From Gammaproteobacteria bacterium (GTDB lineage: Bacteria > Pseudomonadota > Gammaproteobacteria > Steroidobacterales > XN24), in NCBI GenBank assembly GCA_020341735.1, contig CP070833.1:1233403-1271382 (forward strand): a stretch of DNA of 37,980 bases. The letters are read 5' to 3'. This document shows positions 1 through 8,608 of this stretch, piece by piece. The position numbers and the translations under genes were made by a program. The notes under the pieces are model-generated. The model was not told the origin of the DNA. It searched no databases and saw only the letters and a program-made list of their open reading frames with translations. Position 1 is the stretch's first letter, and each line of letters begins with the position of its first letter.

Positions 1-1
1 C

Positions 2-130
2 ACCCGCCAGCTATGGCTGGAGGAGCGGCGTAAAGAACTGGTCTCATGGATGCGCGAGCGCCGAACGAGACGGTCCAGGTCGAGGAAATCAGCTTCGGCT
101 GGAAGCAGCCCGTTCTCGCTATTCCGCTGA
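2..130 (+). CDS. C-terminal tail of an unidentified protein (5' truncated)
   Basis: An open frame enters from the left edge and stops with TGA at 128-130. It encodes 42 residues that begin with an amphipathic, charged helix (TRQLWLEERRKELVSWMRER) and end in a low-complexity Arg/Ser tail. The first half looks like a real helical C-terminus; the tail is not diagnostic. I do not recognise the family. It is assigned as coding because the frame is open from the edge and nothing else explains this stretch, but 129 bases without a stop is weak support. Confidence 0.35.
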   Translation, partial: TRQLWLEERRKELVSWMRERRTRRSRSRKSASAGSSPFSLFR

Positions 131-391
131 TCTGCCCTTCGTCTTGCGCGCCCCGCCGTGCGGCCTTCCGCCTCGCTGCCGCGGACTGACTTCCCACGCG
201 ACCCAGGATGAAGCCGGGGAATCCGGCTCCAGTTCCATGTTGGCCTCGGAAACCTTTTTCGGGTAGAGACCCTCGTCGTGGGCCCGGCGGGGCTGAATAA
301 ACTTCTCCGGCAATATCCGACGGCAGTGCCTTCGCAACGTTTGCAACCTCAAGACGGCGTAGTGCATTTCGGTCCGGTATCCCTGCGGCGT
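131..391. other. Intergenic stretch, no supported gene
   Basis: This GC-rich segment lies between the left partial frame and the small membrane protein gene. A minus-strand frame of 82 codons (119-367) is open, starting 24 bases downstream of the membrane protein's stop. Its product is rich in Arg, Pro and Gly with no recognisable domain or membrane segment, so I do not call it. No tRNA, clear terminator or repeat array was seen. Confidence 0.4.
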
Positions 392-676
392 CTACGGCAG
401 ATAGTACAGGACGACCGATGTCAGCCCCACCCACATGCAGGCTTGGGCGATCAAACGCCACGATGTATTTCGAACCGTTGCAAAGAAACTGGTTGCGCAA
501 AGCGCTGTCAAAAGCACAAATATGACGGTACTGGTTGCAAGGGCCCCGAACTCTGAAGCGAGCCGGGGGTGGTCGTCCGCAAGGATGAAGAACAGCATTA
601 AAACGACGCTGAGCCCGATCGCGATCGCGGCGGAGGTTCCAAGCAATATGCCCGTAATTATGGCGAGTGGCTGCAT
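392..676 (-). CDS. Small inner-membrane protein, three predicted TM helices
   Basis: A 94-residue hydrophobic protein. Predicted transmembrane segments lie at about residues 4-31 (LAIITGILLG and following), 44-66 (TSTVIFVLLTALCATSFFAT) and 73-93 (LIAQACMWVGLTSVVLYYL). They are separated by a short charged loop (ADDHPRLASEFG) and an Arg/Asn-containing loop. The start is the ATG at 674-676, which places the first helix at the N-terminus; no strong ribosome binding site precedes it. It is divergent from prc across about 120 bases. No catalytic motif is visible and no function can be assigned. The clean helix pattern argues that it is a real gene rather than a shadow frame. Confidence 0.65.
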   Translation of the reverse strand: MQPLAIITGILLGTSAAIAIGLSVVLMLFFILADDHPRLASEFGALATSTVIFVLLTALCATSFFATVRNTSWRLIAQACMWVGLTSVVLYYLP

Positions 677-719
677 GTCGATGCTGAATCAGGCAAACGG
701 ATTTCTGCGAAACAATCTC

Positions 720-748
720 TTGATACTGGCCGATTTGCGCTCTAGCCT
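720..748 (+). promoter_or_regulatory. Candidate sigma70-type promoter for prc
   Basis: TTGATA at 720-725 and TAGCCT at 743-748 are separated by 17 bases, upstream of prc. The -35 matches consensus at five of six positions; the -10 is poor (three of six). It lies in the divergent gap shared with the small membrane protein. Inferred from sequence only. Confidence 0.3.
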
Positions 749-798
749 AGACGTTTCGGCGACTCCACGCCGACCCGCACGTGACGGATGACCTACGA

Positions 799-2889
799 AT
801 GATCGACATTTTACGTTCTCTCCCCCGGATACGCTCACTCATTGCTGGGCTGGCCGCGGCGATGATAATCGCCCCGGCGACAGGTGTGACGACCACACAG
901 ACAGGTTTCGAGCAGTCGGACAGGCATGCGAAGGTGAGCCGGCTCGTGACAACACTATTCGAGCGTTCCCATTATCGACAAGTTCGTGTCGACGACTCTG
1001 TGTCTTCGCGGGTACTGGATCGCTATATCGAAGTCATGGACGCCAATCGGCACTATTTTCTGATCGGTGATATCGACGACTTCGAAGCCTACCGGTTCGA
1101 ACTCGACGACGCGGTGAAGCGTGGCGAACTGGGCCCGATCTTTATCATCTATGAGAGGTACATAGAGAGGTCCCGGGAGCGCCTCGAATACGCGGTCTCG
1201 CTTCTTGAATCAGAACCGGACTTCAGCATCGACGAGACTTATGTCTTCGATCGCCGGGAGCACGCGTGGGCGCAGTCCGCAGACGAACTCGATGAGATCT
1301 GGCGCAGACGGGTCAAAAATGATGCTCTCAGCCTCATTTTGGCCGGCAAGACCTGGGAGGAGAGTTCAGAGATCCTCAACACTCGCTACAGCCGGGTTCT
1401 GAAGCGACTCGATCAAGTGAAGTCTGACGACGTATTCGAATCTTTCATGAATGCGTACTCCCACACTCTCGACCCGCATTCCAGCTACTTTTCTCCCAGA
1501 AACTCAGAGGAATATCGTATTCAGATGAGTCTGTCCTACGACGGCATCGGCGCGTCGTTACAGATCGACGAGGATTACGTGTCAATTCTCAACGTCATCC
1601 CCGGCGGACCAGCCGCGATCGACGGTACGCTGAAGCCCCAGGACAGGATTACGGCAGTGGGTCAGGGCACAGAGGGAGAACTGGTAGACGTTGTGGGCTG
1701 GCGCCTGGACGAGGTAGTCGATCTAATCCGAGGGCCGGGCGGAACTACGGTCAGACTGCAGATTCTCCCTGCCGGCGCCGCCCCGGGGAGCCCCGAGCAG
1801 TTGCTTGACCTGACCAGAGACAAGATAAAACTGGAAGCGCAGGCTGCGAAGAGCCAAAAAATAGAGGTTCAGAAGGGAGAGGATACGCTTCAGATTGGCG
1901 TTATCGAGGTGCCGAGCTTCTACCAGGATTTCAACGCCCGTGCGGCCGGTGACGATGACTACACCAGCACTACCCGCGACGTACGTCGACTGATCGGAGA
2001 ACTCGAGGAAGAAGGCATCGACGGGCTGGTCATCGATCTGCGCAACAATGGCGGAGGGCATCTCTCGGAGGCCACGGCATTGACGGGCCTATTCGTCGAC
2101 AGCGGCCCGATCGTCCAACTCAGGAACACGAACGGCCGAATCGAGGTTCTTGACGATCCGATGCCAGACAAAGTCTACGATGGCCCGATGGCGGTCCTCG
2201 TAAACCGCTACAGCGCCTCGGCCTCGGAGATCTTCGCGGCAGCGATCCAGGACTACAACCGCGGTGTCGTCGTCGGCCAGCAGACGTTTGGCAAGGGCAC
2301 CGTTCAGAACCTGTACCCACTGGACCGGTATGCGCCAGGTCGTGATCCCAAGTTCGGCCAATTAACGCTGACCATCGGAAAGTACTATCGCGTAACAGGT
2401 GGCAGCACGCAGCATCGGGGCGTAGTGCCTGATATCGAGTTGCCGTCTGCTGTAGATACGGAGCTTGTCGGTGAGAGCTCGCGCGAGTCCGCCCTGCCCT
2501 GGGATCAGATCGAAGCTACCAAATATAAAGCTGACGACCCGCTGCAATCGGCAGTCAGTCTGCTATCCGAAAACCAACAACAAAGGGCTGGCGCAGATCC
2601 TGACTACATGTTCCTGGTGAGCGACATCGAAGAGCAGCGGCTGAGTCAGGAACATTCTTCAGTTTCTTTGTCGCTGAAGGTGCGGCAGGAAGAAAGAGAG
2701 GAAGACAGTCGCCGTCGCCTACAGAGGTTGAATGCCCGCCGGGCCTCACTTGGCCTGGAACCGGCCAAAACCCTCGAAGACGTCCCGACCGATGAGGTTC
2801 CGGACATCATACTGTCCACCACGGCTGATATCGTCGCGGATATGAGCAGTTTGATAGTGCCGTCGCTGGTTCAGAATCAGGCTGACTGA
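799..2889 (+). CDS. prc: Carboxy-terminal processing (tail-specific) protease Prc, family S41
   Basis: A periplasmic serine protease of the Prc/Tsp type, which degrades or trims proteins from their C-termini and in E. coli processes PBP3 and SsrA-tagged exported proteins. Order: an N-terminal signal sequence (hydrophobic LIAGLAAAMIIAPATG), a helical N-terminal domain, a PDZ domain at about residues 240-325, then the S41 core. The catalytic Ser is in NRYSASASEIF (about residue 474) and the Lys in TFGKGTVQ (about residue 499); this 25-residue spacing equals the Ser452/Lys477 pair of E. coli Prc. A charged C-terminal domain typical of the long Prc subfamily follows. The total of 696 residues fits that subfamily, not the short CtpA type. 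I prefer the ATG at 799 because it gives a compact signal peptide; an in-frame GTG lies at 781. Neither has a good ribosome binding site. Confidence 0.93.
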   Translation: MIDILRSLPRIRSLIAGLAAAMIIAPATGVTTTQTGFEQSDRHAKVSRLVTTLFERSHYRQVRVDDSVSSRVLDRYIEVMDANRHYFLIGDIDDFEAYRFELDDAVKRGELGPIFIIYERYIERSRERLEYAVSLLESEPDFSIDETYVFDRREHAWAQSADELDEIWRRRVKNDALSLILAGKTWEESSEILNTRYSRVLKRLDQVKSDDVFESFMNAYSHTLDPHSSYFSPRNSEEYRIQMSLSYDGIGASLQIDEDYVSILNVIPGGPAAIDGTLKPQDRITAVGQGTEGELVDVVGWRLDEVVDLIRGPGGTTVRLQILPAGAAPGSPEQLLDLTRDKIKLEAQAAKSQKIEVQKGEDTLQIGVIEVPSFYQDFNARAAGDDDYTSTTRDVRRLIGELEEEGIDGLVIDLRNNGGGHLSEATALTGLFVDSGPIVQLRNTNGRIEVLDDPMPDKVYDGPMAVLVNRYSASASEIFAAAIQDYNRGVVVGQQTFGKGTVQNLYPLDRYAPGRDPKFGQLTLTIGKYYRVTGGSTQHRGVVPDIELPSAVDTELVGESSRESALPWDQIEATKYKADDPLQSAVSLLSENQQQRAGADPDYMFLVSDIEEQRLSQEHSSVSLSLKVRQEEREEDSRRRLQRLNARRASLGLEPAKTLEDVPTDEVPDIILSTTADIVADMSSLIVPSLVQNQAD

Positions 2890-3022
2890 CGGAAACAGAG
2901 GTTCCCCATCGCACACCGGCTCCGCGCGGGGACTCAACCCTATGCTGAATCCAAGCCTTAGCCACTGATAAAAAAAGATTTTTCTGGAAACCCGGGGGGC
3001 CAAAGCGGCCCGATGGTTGTGC

Positions 3023-3050
3023 TTGCGTTCAGCTTTCATAGTGTTATACT
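3023..3050 (+). promoter_or_regulatory. Candidate promoter of the two-adaptor RND operon
   Basis: TTGCGT at 3023-3028 and TATACT at 3045-3050 are 16 bases apart, upstream of the first adaptor gene. The -10 matches consensus at five of six positions. It is overlapped by the palindrome at 3039-3064, so repression would be mechanistically simple. Inferred from sequence. Confidence 0.45.
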
Positions 3051-3064
3051 TAACTACAACACTA
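3039..3064. promoter_or_regulatory. Inverted repeat, candidate operator overlapping the -10 box
   Basis: Perfect 7-base arms TAGTGTT (3039-3045) and AACACTA (3058-3064) flank a 12-base AT-rich spacer. The repeat begins at the -10 hexamer and covers the expected transcription start of the efflux operon. A partial copy of the left arm (TAGTGCT, 3068-3074) follows. Size and position suit a dimeric repressor, such as the TetR or MarR types that often control RND pumps. No regulator gene lies nearby, so the binding protein is unknown. Confidence 0.4.
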
Positions 3065-3105
3065 CTCTAGTGCTGCAATAACACATGAATTCCGGGAGTA
3101 AGGCC

Positions 3106-4179
3106 GTGTCTGACGCAAACAGTATCCGCAGATTCGTTATCCTGGCTCTGACGGCGAGCCTCCTGTTGGTCATCCAGGGATGTGGTGTCGGACAGGCCGG
3201 AGCCGTATCCGAGGAGCAAGCGGTCGCGGCCGTACCCGTCGTTACGGCCCGTGCGATCCGCGGTGATGCATACGCGTTCCACGCCGGCACCGTGAATCTG
3301 GAAGCGGATTCTGAAGCTGCGGTAGTAGCCAAGGTCGAAGGCGAAGTCCGGGATGTTCTCGTCGAAGAAGGACAAACGGTCACGGCAGGACAGGTCCTGG
3401 CGAGACTGGATCGCGACAGGCTAAGTTTGAGGATGAAACAGGCGCGCGCTGATCTCACGAAACTGCAGCAGGAATATCGGCGCAACGTCCTGCTTCACGA
3501 GAAAGGACTGGTTAGCGAGGGCGCTTTTGAGAACCTCCGCTTTGACCTCGAAGCGCTGGATGCCGACTATCAGCTTGCCAAGTTGGAGCTCGAGTACACG
3601 CAGATACGCTCGCCGATCGATGGCGTCGTCTCTGCCAAGCTGACGGTGCCAGGTAATTCAGTGCAGAAGGGTCAAGTGGTTTTCCAGGTTAGCGACTCCA
3701 CGACGCTTCTTGCGAAACTCCACGTGCCGCAGCAAGAATTCTATCGATTCGAACAAGGCCAGGAAGCCGAGTTGGAGTTCGATGCCCTTCCAGGTTCAGT
3801 CTACACGGCACACGTATTGAGAATCAGTCCACGGATCGATGCCAGTACAGGAACCGTCAAGGTGACCCTGGCGGTTTCTGACCCGGAACGGGCCCTGCTA
3901 CCCGGCATGTTCGCCCGAGCGCGAATAGTCTACGAGACCAGGCAAGATGCGCTGTTGATTCCGGCCGACGCCGTGCTTGCCGAAGATGCGCAGCCGTCGG
4001 TGTTCGTCGTCGAGGACGGCATCGCCAAAAGACGTAACGTTACTACTGGACTGGGAAGTGGTGCGAGAATAGAGGTCACTTCGGGCCTGGAAGGTACAGA
4101 GGACATCGTGGTCCTCGGCCAGCTTGGTCTGCGTGACGGCTCTGCTGTAACGAGTAAGGATGAAGGCAATCAGATCTGA
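3106..4179 (+). CDS. RND efflux periplasmic adaptor (membrane fusion) lipoprotein 1
   Basis: An HlyD/AcrA-type adaptor of 357 residues that would bridge an inner-membrane RND permease to an outer-membrane channel. A signal peptide with lipobox-like VIQGC places the acylated Cys at residue 26, followed by Gly. Then come a split lipoyl (barrel-sandwich) domain (EAAVVAKVEGEVRDVLVEEG ... YTQIRSPIDGVVSAK), a short alpha-hairpin between the halves (KQARADLTKLQQEYRRNVLL), a beta-barrel domain and a membrane-proximal domain ending near QLGLRDGS. I chose the GTG at 3106 because GGGAG sits at 3094-3098 with 7-base spacing; the in-frame ATG at 3085 lacks a ribosome binding site. It is first in the operon and clearly paralogous to the next gene. 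The Gly after Cys lacks the Asp inner-membrane retention signal. Substrate unknown. Confidence 0.9.
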   Translation: MSDANSIRRFVILALTASLLLVIQGCGVGQAGAVSEEQAVAAVPVVTARAIRGDAYAFHAGTVNLEADSEAAVVAKVEGEVRDVLVEEGQTVTAGQVLARLDRDRLSLRMKQARADLTKLQQEYRRNVLLHEKGLVSEGAFENLRFDLEALDADYQLAKLELEYTQIRSPIDGVVSAKLTVPGNSVQKGQVVFQVSDSTTLLAKLHVPQQEFYRFEQGQEAELEFDALPGSVYTAHVLRISPRIDASTGTVKVTLAVSDPERALLPGMFARARIVYETRQDALLIPADAVLAEDAQPSVFVVEDGIAKRRNVTTGLGSGARIEVTSGLEGTEDIVVLGQLGLRDGSAVTSKDEGNQI

Positions 4180-4224
4180 GGCCCGCAGCGGAAACAGGGA
4201 TGACGACGGGACACAACCTTGCTA

Positions 4225-5307
4225 ATGAGTAAGAACTCTTTCGAATCACGGAGTGTTCTCTGGGCAGCTACGCTTGGCGTCGTACTGACGATGACCGGTT
4301 GCGACAATGGAATTACTGCGCAACTCGGCGGCGGCGAGTCAGAAGAGCCTCCGCCGGTGCCGGTGGAAACCATGCAGCCGAGCCGCGGAGACGTATTTGC
4401 GGTCTACTCCGGGACGGCATCTCTCGAAACCGACCAGGAAGCCGTTGTTATCGCGAAGGTTGGCGGCGAGGTCACCAAATTGCTCGTGGAGGAAGGTGAC
4501 AGGGTCTCCGCCGGAGACCTTCTCGCTCAGCTTGACGGCGATCGGCTGAAACTCGAAATGCAGCGCTCTCTCGCCAATGTCCGCAAGCTGGAACAGGAAT
4601 ATAACCGTAACCTCGAATTGCACGAGAAGGGCCTCGTCAGTGCCGGGGCATTCGAGGGCATCAAGTATGAACTCGACTCGCTGCGCGCTGCCTACAACCT
4701 CGCCCGACTCGAACTGAGCTATACCCAGATCGTGGCGCCCATCTCGGGAATCATCTCAGAGCGGATGATCAAGGTTGGGAATACTATTTCGATCAGCGAT
4801 CCGGCTTTCCGAATCACGGACATGGACCCGCTATTGGCGTATCTCTTTGTCCCCGAGAAAGAATTTCGGAATCTGAGTCCCGGTCAACCGGCACAGATGA
4901 CTGTAGACGCGATAGCGGACCACGAATTCGCTGCAGAGATTCTGCGCATTAGCCCGGTCGTGGATCCAGCGACGGGCACTTTCAAGGTGACGCTGGCGGT
5001 GGAGGATGGAGCCAACCTCTTGAAGCCCGGAATGTTCGGCCGATTCCGAATTGTCTACGACTCCCGTCCAGATGCATTGCTGGTCCCGCGACTCGCCATC
5101 ATCGAGGATGAATCAGAGAAGTCAGTATTCATCGTCGAAGATGGGAAAGCACGACGCCAGAGGGTGGTAACCGGATATTCCCGCGGAGACTCGGTCGAGG
5201 TCGTACAGGGATTGGTTGGCGGAGAGTCAATTGTCACCATCGGCCAGACCGGCCTCAAGGACGGGGCCACCGTGAACGTCATCACGCTCGAGAAGACCGG
5301 CGGTTAG
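4225..5307 (+). CDS. RND efflux periplasmic adaptor (membrane fusion) lipoprotein 2
   Basis: A second HlyD/AcrA-type adaptor, 360 residues, colinear with the first over its whole length. Shared blocks include LHEKGLVS.GAFE, LEL.YTQI..PI.G, LRISP..D..TGT.KVTLAV and LLPGMF/LKPGMF, so the two arose by tandem duplication. The lipobox is TMTGC with Cys at residue 26; Asp at the next position is the classical E. coli signal for retention in the inner membrane. Lipoyl halves lie near EAVVIAKVGGEVTKLLVEEG and YTQIVAPISGIISER, separated by a short helical hairpin. I chose the ATG at 4225; an in-frame TTG lies two codons upstream, and neither has a strong ribosome binding site. It is 45 bases after adaptor 1 and 73 bases before the first permease, in the same predicted operon. 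Confidence 0.9.
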   Translation: MSKNSFESRSVLWAATLGVVLTMTGCDNGITAQLGGGESEEPPPVPVETMQPSRGDVFAVYSGTASLETDQEAVVIAKVGGEVTKLLVEEGDRVSAGDLLAQLDGDRLKLEMQRSLANVRKLEQEYNRNLELHEKGLVSAGAFEGIKYELDSLRAAYNLARLELSYTQIVAPISGIISERMIKVGNTISISDPAFRITDMDPLLAYLFVPEKEFRNLSPGQPAQMTVDAIADHEFAAEILRISPVVDPATGTFKVTLAVEDGANLLKPGMFGRFRIVYDSRPDALLVPRLAIIEDESEKSVFIVEDGKARRQRVVTGYSRGDSVEVVQGLVGGESIVTIGQTGLKDGATVNVITLEKTGG

Positions 5308-5380
5308 AGACCTACGCTGCCTTGCATCGCACGCTGACTACTGTCGGTCTGCTGATTGAATTCATAGGAACTGAAACGTT

Positions 5381-8300
5381 ATGAAACTCGTCGATGTCGC
5401 CACTGAGAGACGAGTGACCATCGTCATGTTCACCGTGGCGATTCTGCTCTTCGGCGCAGTCTCGCTCAGCCGTCTAAAAGTCAATCTGCTGCCGGATCTC
5501 TCGTACCCAACGATAACGATCCGTACTGAGCTGACTGGCGCTGCCCCCCTTGAAATAGAGAACCTCCTCACTAAACCGATTGAGGAAGCCGTGGGCGTCA
5601 TCAAGAACGTCAGGTCAGTCAGATCGGTGTCAAGATCGGGCCAGTCTGATGTCACGCTGGAGTTTATCTGGGGCACGGAGATGGACATCGCGGGGGTCGA
5701 CGTCCGCGAAAAACTGGACATCCTCGAACTGCCTCTGGAAGCGGATCGCCCCCTGCTGCTGCGCTTCGATCCGTCAAGCGAGCCAATCCAGCGAATGGCT
5801 TTCGTCGACTCGGACGACGCTCCCGCCAGGACCGAAGCAGTAGAGCAATCGATGCGCCTGCGACAGCTCCGTCGCTTTGCCGAAGACAATCTCAAGAATG
5901 ACCTGGAGGGTGTCGAGGGCACGGCCGCCGTCAAAGTCAGCGGCGGCTACGAGGACGAGATCCAGATCCTTGTCGACGAGGATCGACTAGCGCAGCTCGG
6001 AATCTCCATCGAGACCGTCGCCAACAGGGTGCGCGCAGAAAACGTCAATCTCTCCGGGGGACGACTCGAAGAAGGATCGCAACGATTCTTGGTTCGGACG
6101 ATAAACGAGTTTCAAACCGTCGAGGAGATCGCCGACGCAATCATCGCGACGCCAGCGGATCGCCCGGTCTATCTGCGCGACGTCGCGAGCGTCACGCGCG
6201 GTTACAAGGAGCGGGAAGCGATTACGCGACTTGACGGTCGGGAATCCGTCGAGCTTGCGATTTACAAGGAAGGTGACGCGAATACGGTGCAGGTTGCGAA
6301 GCGCGTCAGCAGTCGCATCGAGGCCCTCGCAGACAGACTGCCGTCAGGTTCCCAGCTGATCCCGATCTATGATCAGTCTACGTTTATCAGCCAGGCCATT
6401 GCCCAAGTGCGTTCGGCCGCCATCCTTGGTGGTTTGCTTGCGGTGCTGGTGCTTTACGCGTTTCTTCGGGATGCGCGGGCCACGTTCATTATCGGCGTTG
6501 CGATACCGATCTCGGTCATCGGCACTTTCGTGCTGATGTACTCCTCCAACATTACTTTGAACATTATGTCACTCGGCGGCATTGCTCTGGCCGTCGGACT
6601 TCTCGTGGACAACAGCATCGTCGTTCTGGAGAACATCGTCAGGAAAAGGGAATCGGGTCTCGATGTACTGAATGCGGCCCGGCGGGGGACCAGCGAGGTA
6701 GCGACTGCGGTCACAGCTGCCACGCTGACAACGGTGGCAGTGTTCTTCCCCATGGTGTTTGTCAGCGGCATCGCCGGGCAGCTGTTCCGTGATCAGGCAC
6801 TGACCGTGACCTATGCGCTGCTGTTCTCACTGCTGGTGGCCCTGACGCTGATACCGATGCTGGCAGCCCATCGGGCGGACCCTCGGTTCGCTGCCGAGGA
6901 GGACGACGGTCCGGCCGGACGGTCGACGCGCCTGGCAGCCGCCTTCGTGCGATTTTTCCGTCGACTGTTTCTCTGGGCAGGCAGCGCCTTGAGCCTGATG
7001 CTGCGGCCACTCGTCTGGATGTTCCAGGGCTTCTACAGAGTTCTCGCAGCTACGTATCCCGGACTGCTGTCCTGGTCGCTAAGCCACCGCTGGATAATCG
7101 TGCTCACAGCCGCCATCGCCCTCGCCTCGACATTATCACTGGTACCGAGACTCGGTTCCGAACTGATACCTCAGCTGGCTCAGGGCGAGTTCCAGGTGAA
7201 GATCCGGCTGCCGGCCGGCGCGCCCCTTGTCGAGACCGACAGGGCACTTGCCAGTATCGAGAAGACAACCTCTGGTATCGAGGATATTGACCTGAGCTTC
7301 TCTGTAGCAGGCACTGGCAATCGTCTCGACGCGAGCCCGGTCGATGCGGGCGAAAACGTGGGCGAACTGAACGTGCGGCTCAAGCCAGGAGCACGGAGAG
7401 AGGATGAAGACCGGGTCATGGCCTCGATGCGCGAGGCGCTCGGCAATCTGGCCGGCGTGAGCTACGAATTCGCGCGCCCCGCCCTATTCAGTTTCAGCAC
7501 GCCGCTAGAGATCGAAATCGCCGGCTACGACCTGTCGCAACTTGAGTCGGTGTCGGCATCGCTTGTCCGAAGGCTGGAAGATTCGCCGCGATTTGCCGAT
7601 GTGAGCACGACTGTGGAAGCCGGCAATCCCGAAATACAGATCCTGTTCGACCAGGAGCGCGCCGCTCGACTCGGGCTGGTGGTGAGAGACGTCGCCGATG
7701 TAGTAGTTAACAAGGTCAGGGGCCAGGTGGCGACACGCTATACCTGGAGGGACAAAAAAATCGACGTGCTCGTTCGCAGCATCGACACCCGCAAATCTTC
7801 AGTGTCGGAGGTCGAGGAGCTGATCGTCAATCCAGCCAGCAACCGCCCGATTCCCTTGAAGGCCGTCGCGGACATCCGGATCGCCACCGGACCGGCCGAG
7901 ATACGACGGCGTGATCAGGAGAGAGTGGCCGTGATATCGGCCAACCTGAATTTCGGGGATCTTTCCGCGGCGGTGGAGGAAGCCACTGGAATACTGCAGT
8001 CAACACCGGTGTCGGCCGGAATCTCGGCTTTTGTCTCTGGTCAGAGTGAAGAGATGAACGAGTCTTTCCGCTCGATGATGTTCACGCTGGCGATGGCGGT
8101 GTTCCTCGTCTATCTCGTCATGGCGTCTCAGTTTGAGTCTCTACTGCACCCGTTCGTCATCATGTTCACGATCCCGCTGGCGCTGGTCGGGGCGATCCTG
8201 GCGCTGGCGATCACCGGCACCACGATAAATGTTGTCGTCTTCATCGGCCTGATCATGTTGGCAGGCATCGTGGTCAATAACGCAATCGTACTGGTCGATC

Positions 8301-8608
8301 TGATCAATCAGTTGCGGGCGGACGGCGCGGACCAGACAACAGCAATAGTTGAAGCCGGACGTGCACGGTTGCGGCCCATTCTCATGACCACCCTGACCAC
8401 GACACTGGGCCTGTTGCCCATGGCGCTTGGGTTCGGCGAGGGATCGGAAGTGAGGGCACCCATGGCGATCACAGTCATCGGCGGGCTGATCGTCTCGACT
8501 TTCCTTACGCTGCTGGTGATCCCGGTTGTCTATTCACTTATCGACCGCAAGCGCTGGTCGAAAAAGTCGTCCGAAGACATCGGTGCGATTCAGGAGGCCG
8601 GCACGTGA
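5381..8608 (+). CDS. RND-family efflux permease, first of a tandem pair
   Basis: A 1075-residue inner-membrane proton-driven exporter of the HAE-1-like (AcrB) superfamily. It shows the usual two-fold architecture: TM1 near the N-terminus (VTIVMFTVAILLFGAVSLS), a large periplasmic loop, TM2-6, a second large loop, and TM8-12 near the C-terminus. The TM4 motif is GLLVDNSIVVLEN, with Asp410 followed by Asn411 instead of the AcrB Asp-Asp pair. The TM10 motif is VVNNAIVLVDLIN, with Asn966 where AcrB has Lys940. A hydrophilic insert after TM6 (about residues 500-520) is rich in Asp and Arg. The start follows AGGAA at moderate spacing. Its stop overlaps the start of the next permease by four bases (GTGA), so the two are translationally coupled. 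Substrate cannot be read from sequence. Confidence 0.93.
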   Translation: MKLVDVATERRVTIVMFTVAILLFGAVSLSRLKVNLLPDLSYPTITIRTELTGAAPLEIENLLTKPIEEAVGVIKNVRSVRSVSRSGQSDVTLEFIWGTEMDIAGVDVREKLDILELPLEADRPLLLRFDPSSEPIQRMAFVDSDDAPARTEAVEQSMRLRQLRRFAEDNLKNDLEGVEGTAAVKVSGGYEDEIQILVDEDRLAQLGISIETVANRVRAENVNLSGGRLEEGSQRFLVRTINEFQTVEEIADAIIATPADRPVYLRDVASVTRGYKEREAITRLDGRESVELAIYKEGDANTVQVAKRVSSRIEALADRLPSGSQLIPIYDQSTFISQAIAQVRSAAILGGLLAVLVLYAFLRDARATFIIGVAIPISVIGTFVLMYSSNITLNIMSLGGIALAVGLLVDNSIVVLENIVRKRESGLDVLNAARRGTSEVATAVTAATLTTVAVFFPMVFVSGIAGQLFRDQALTVTYALLFSLLVALTLIPMLAAHRADPRFAAEEDDGPAGRSTRLAAAFVRFFRRLFLWAGSALSLMLRPLVWMFQGFYRVLAATYPGLLSWSLSHRWIIVLTAAIALASTLSLVPRLGSELIPQLAQGEFQVKIRLPAGAPLVETDRALASIEKTTSGIEDIDLSFSVAGTGNRLDASPVDAGENVGELNVRLKPGARREDEDRVMASMREALGNLAGVSYEFARPALFSFSTPLEIEIAGYDLSQLESVSASLVRRLEDSPRFADVSTTVEAGNPEIQILFDQERAARLGLVVRDVADVVVNKVRGQVATRYTWRDKKIDVLVRSIDTRKSSVSEVEELIVNPASNRPIPLKAVADIRIATGPAEIRRRDQERVAVISANLNFGDLSAAVEEATGILQSTPVSAGISAFVSGQSEEMNESFRSMMFTLAMAVFLVYLVMASQFESLLHPFVIMFTIPLALVGAILALAITGTTINVVVFIGLIMLAGIVVNNAIVLVDLINQLRADGADQTTAIVEAGRARLRPILMTTLTTTLGLLPMALGFGEGSEVRAPMAITVIGGLIVSTFLTLLVIPVVYSLIDRKRWSKKSSEDIGAIQEAGT

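Noticed and set aside
119..367. 82-codon minus-strand frame near the left edge
   Set aside because: Composition is Arg/Pro/Gly-rich with no domain, and it overlaps the plus-strand partial frame; not enough to call a gene.
2960..2995. A-run/T-run near 2969-2985 as a terminator for prc
   Set aside because: There is no GC-rich stem directly before the T-run, and the A/T arms alone are too weak to call.
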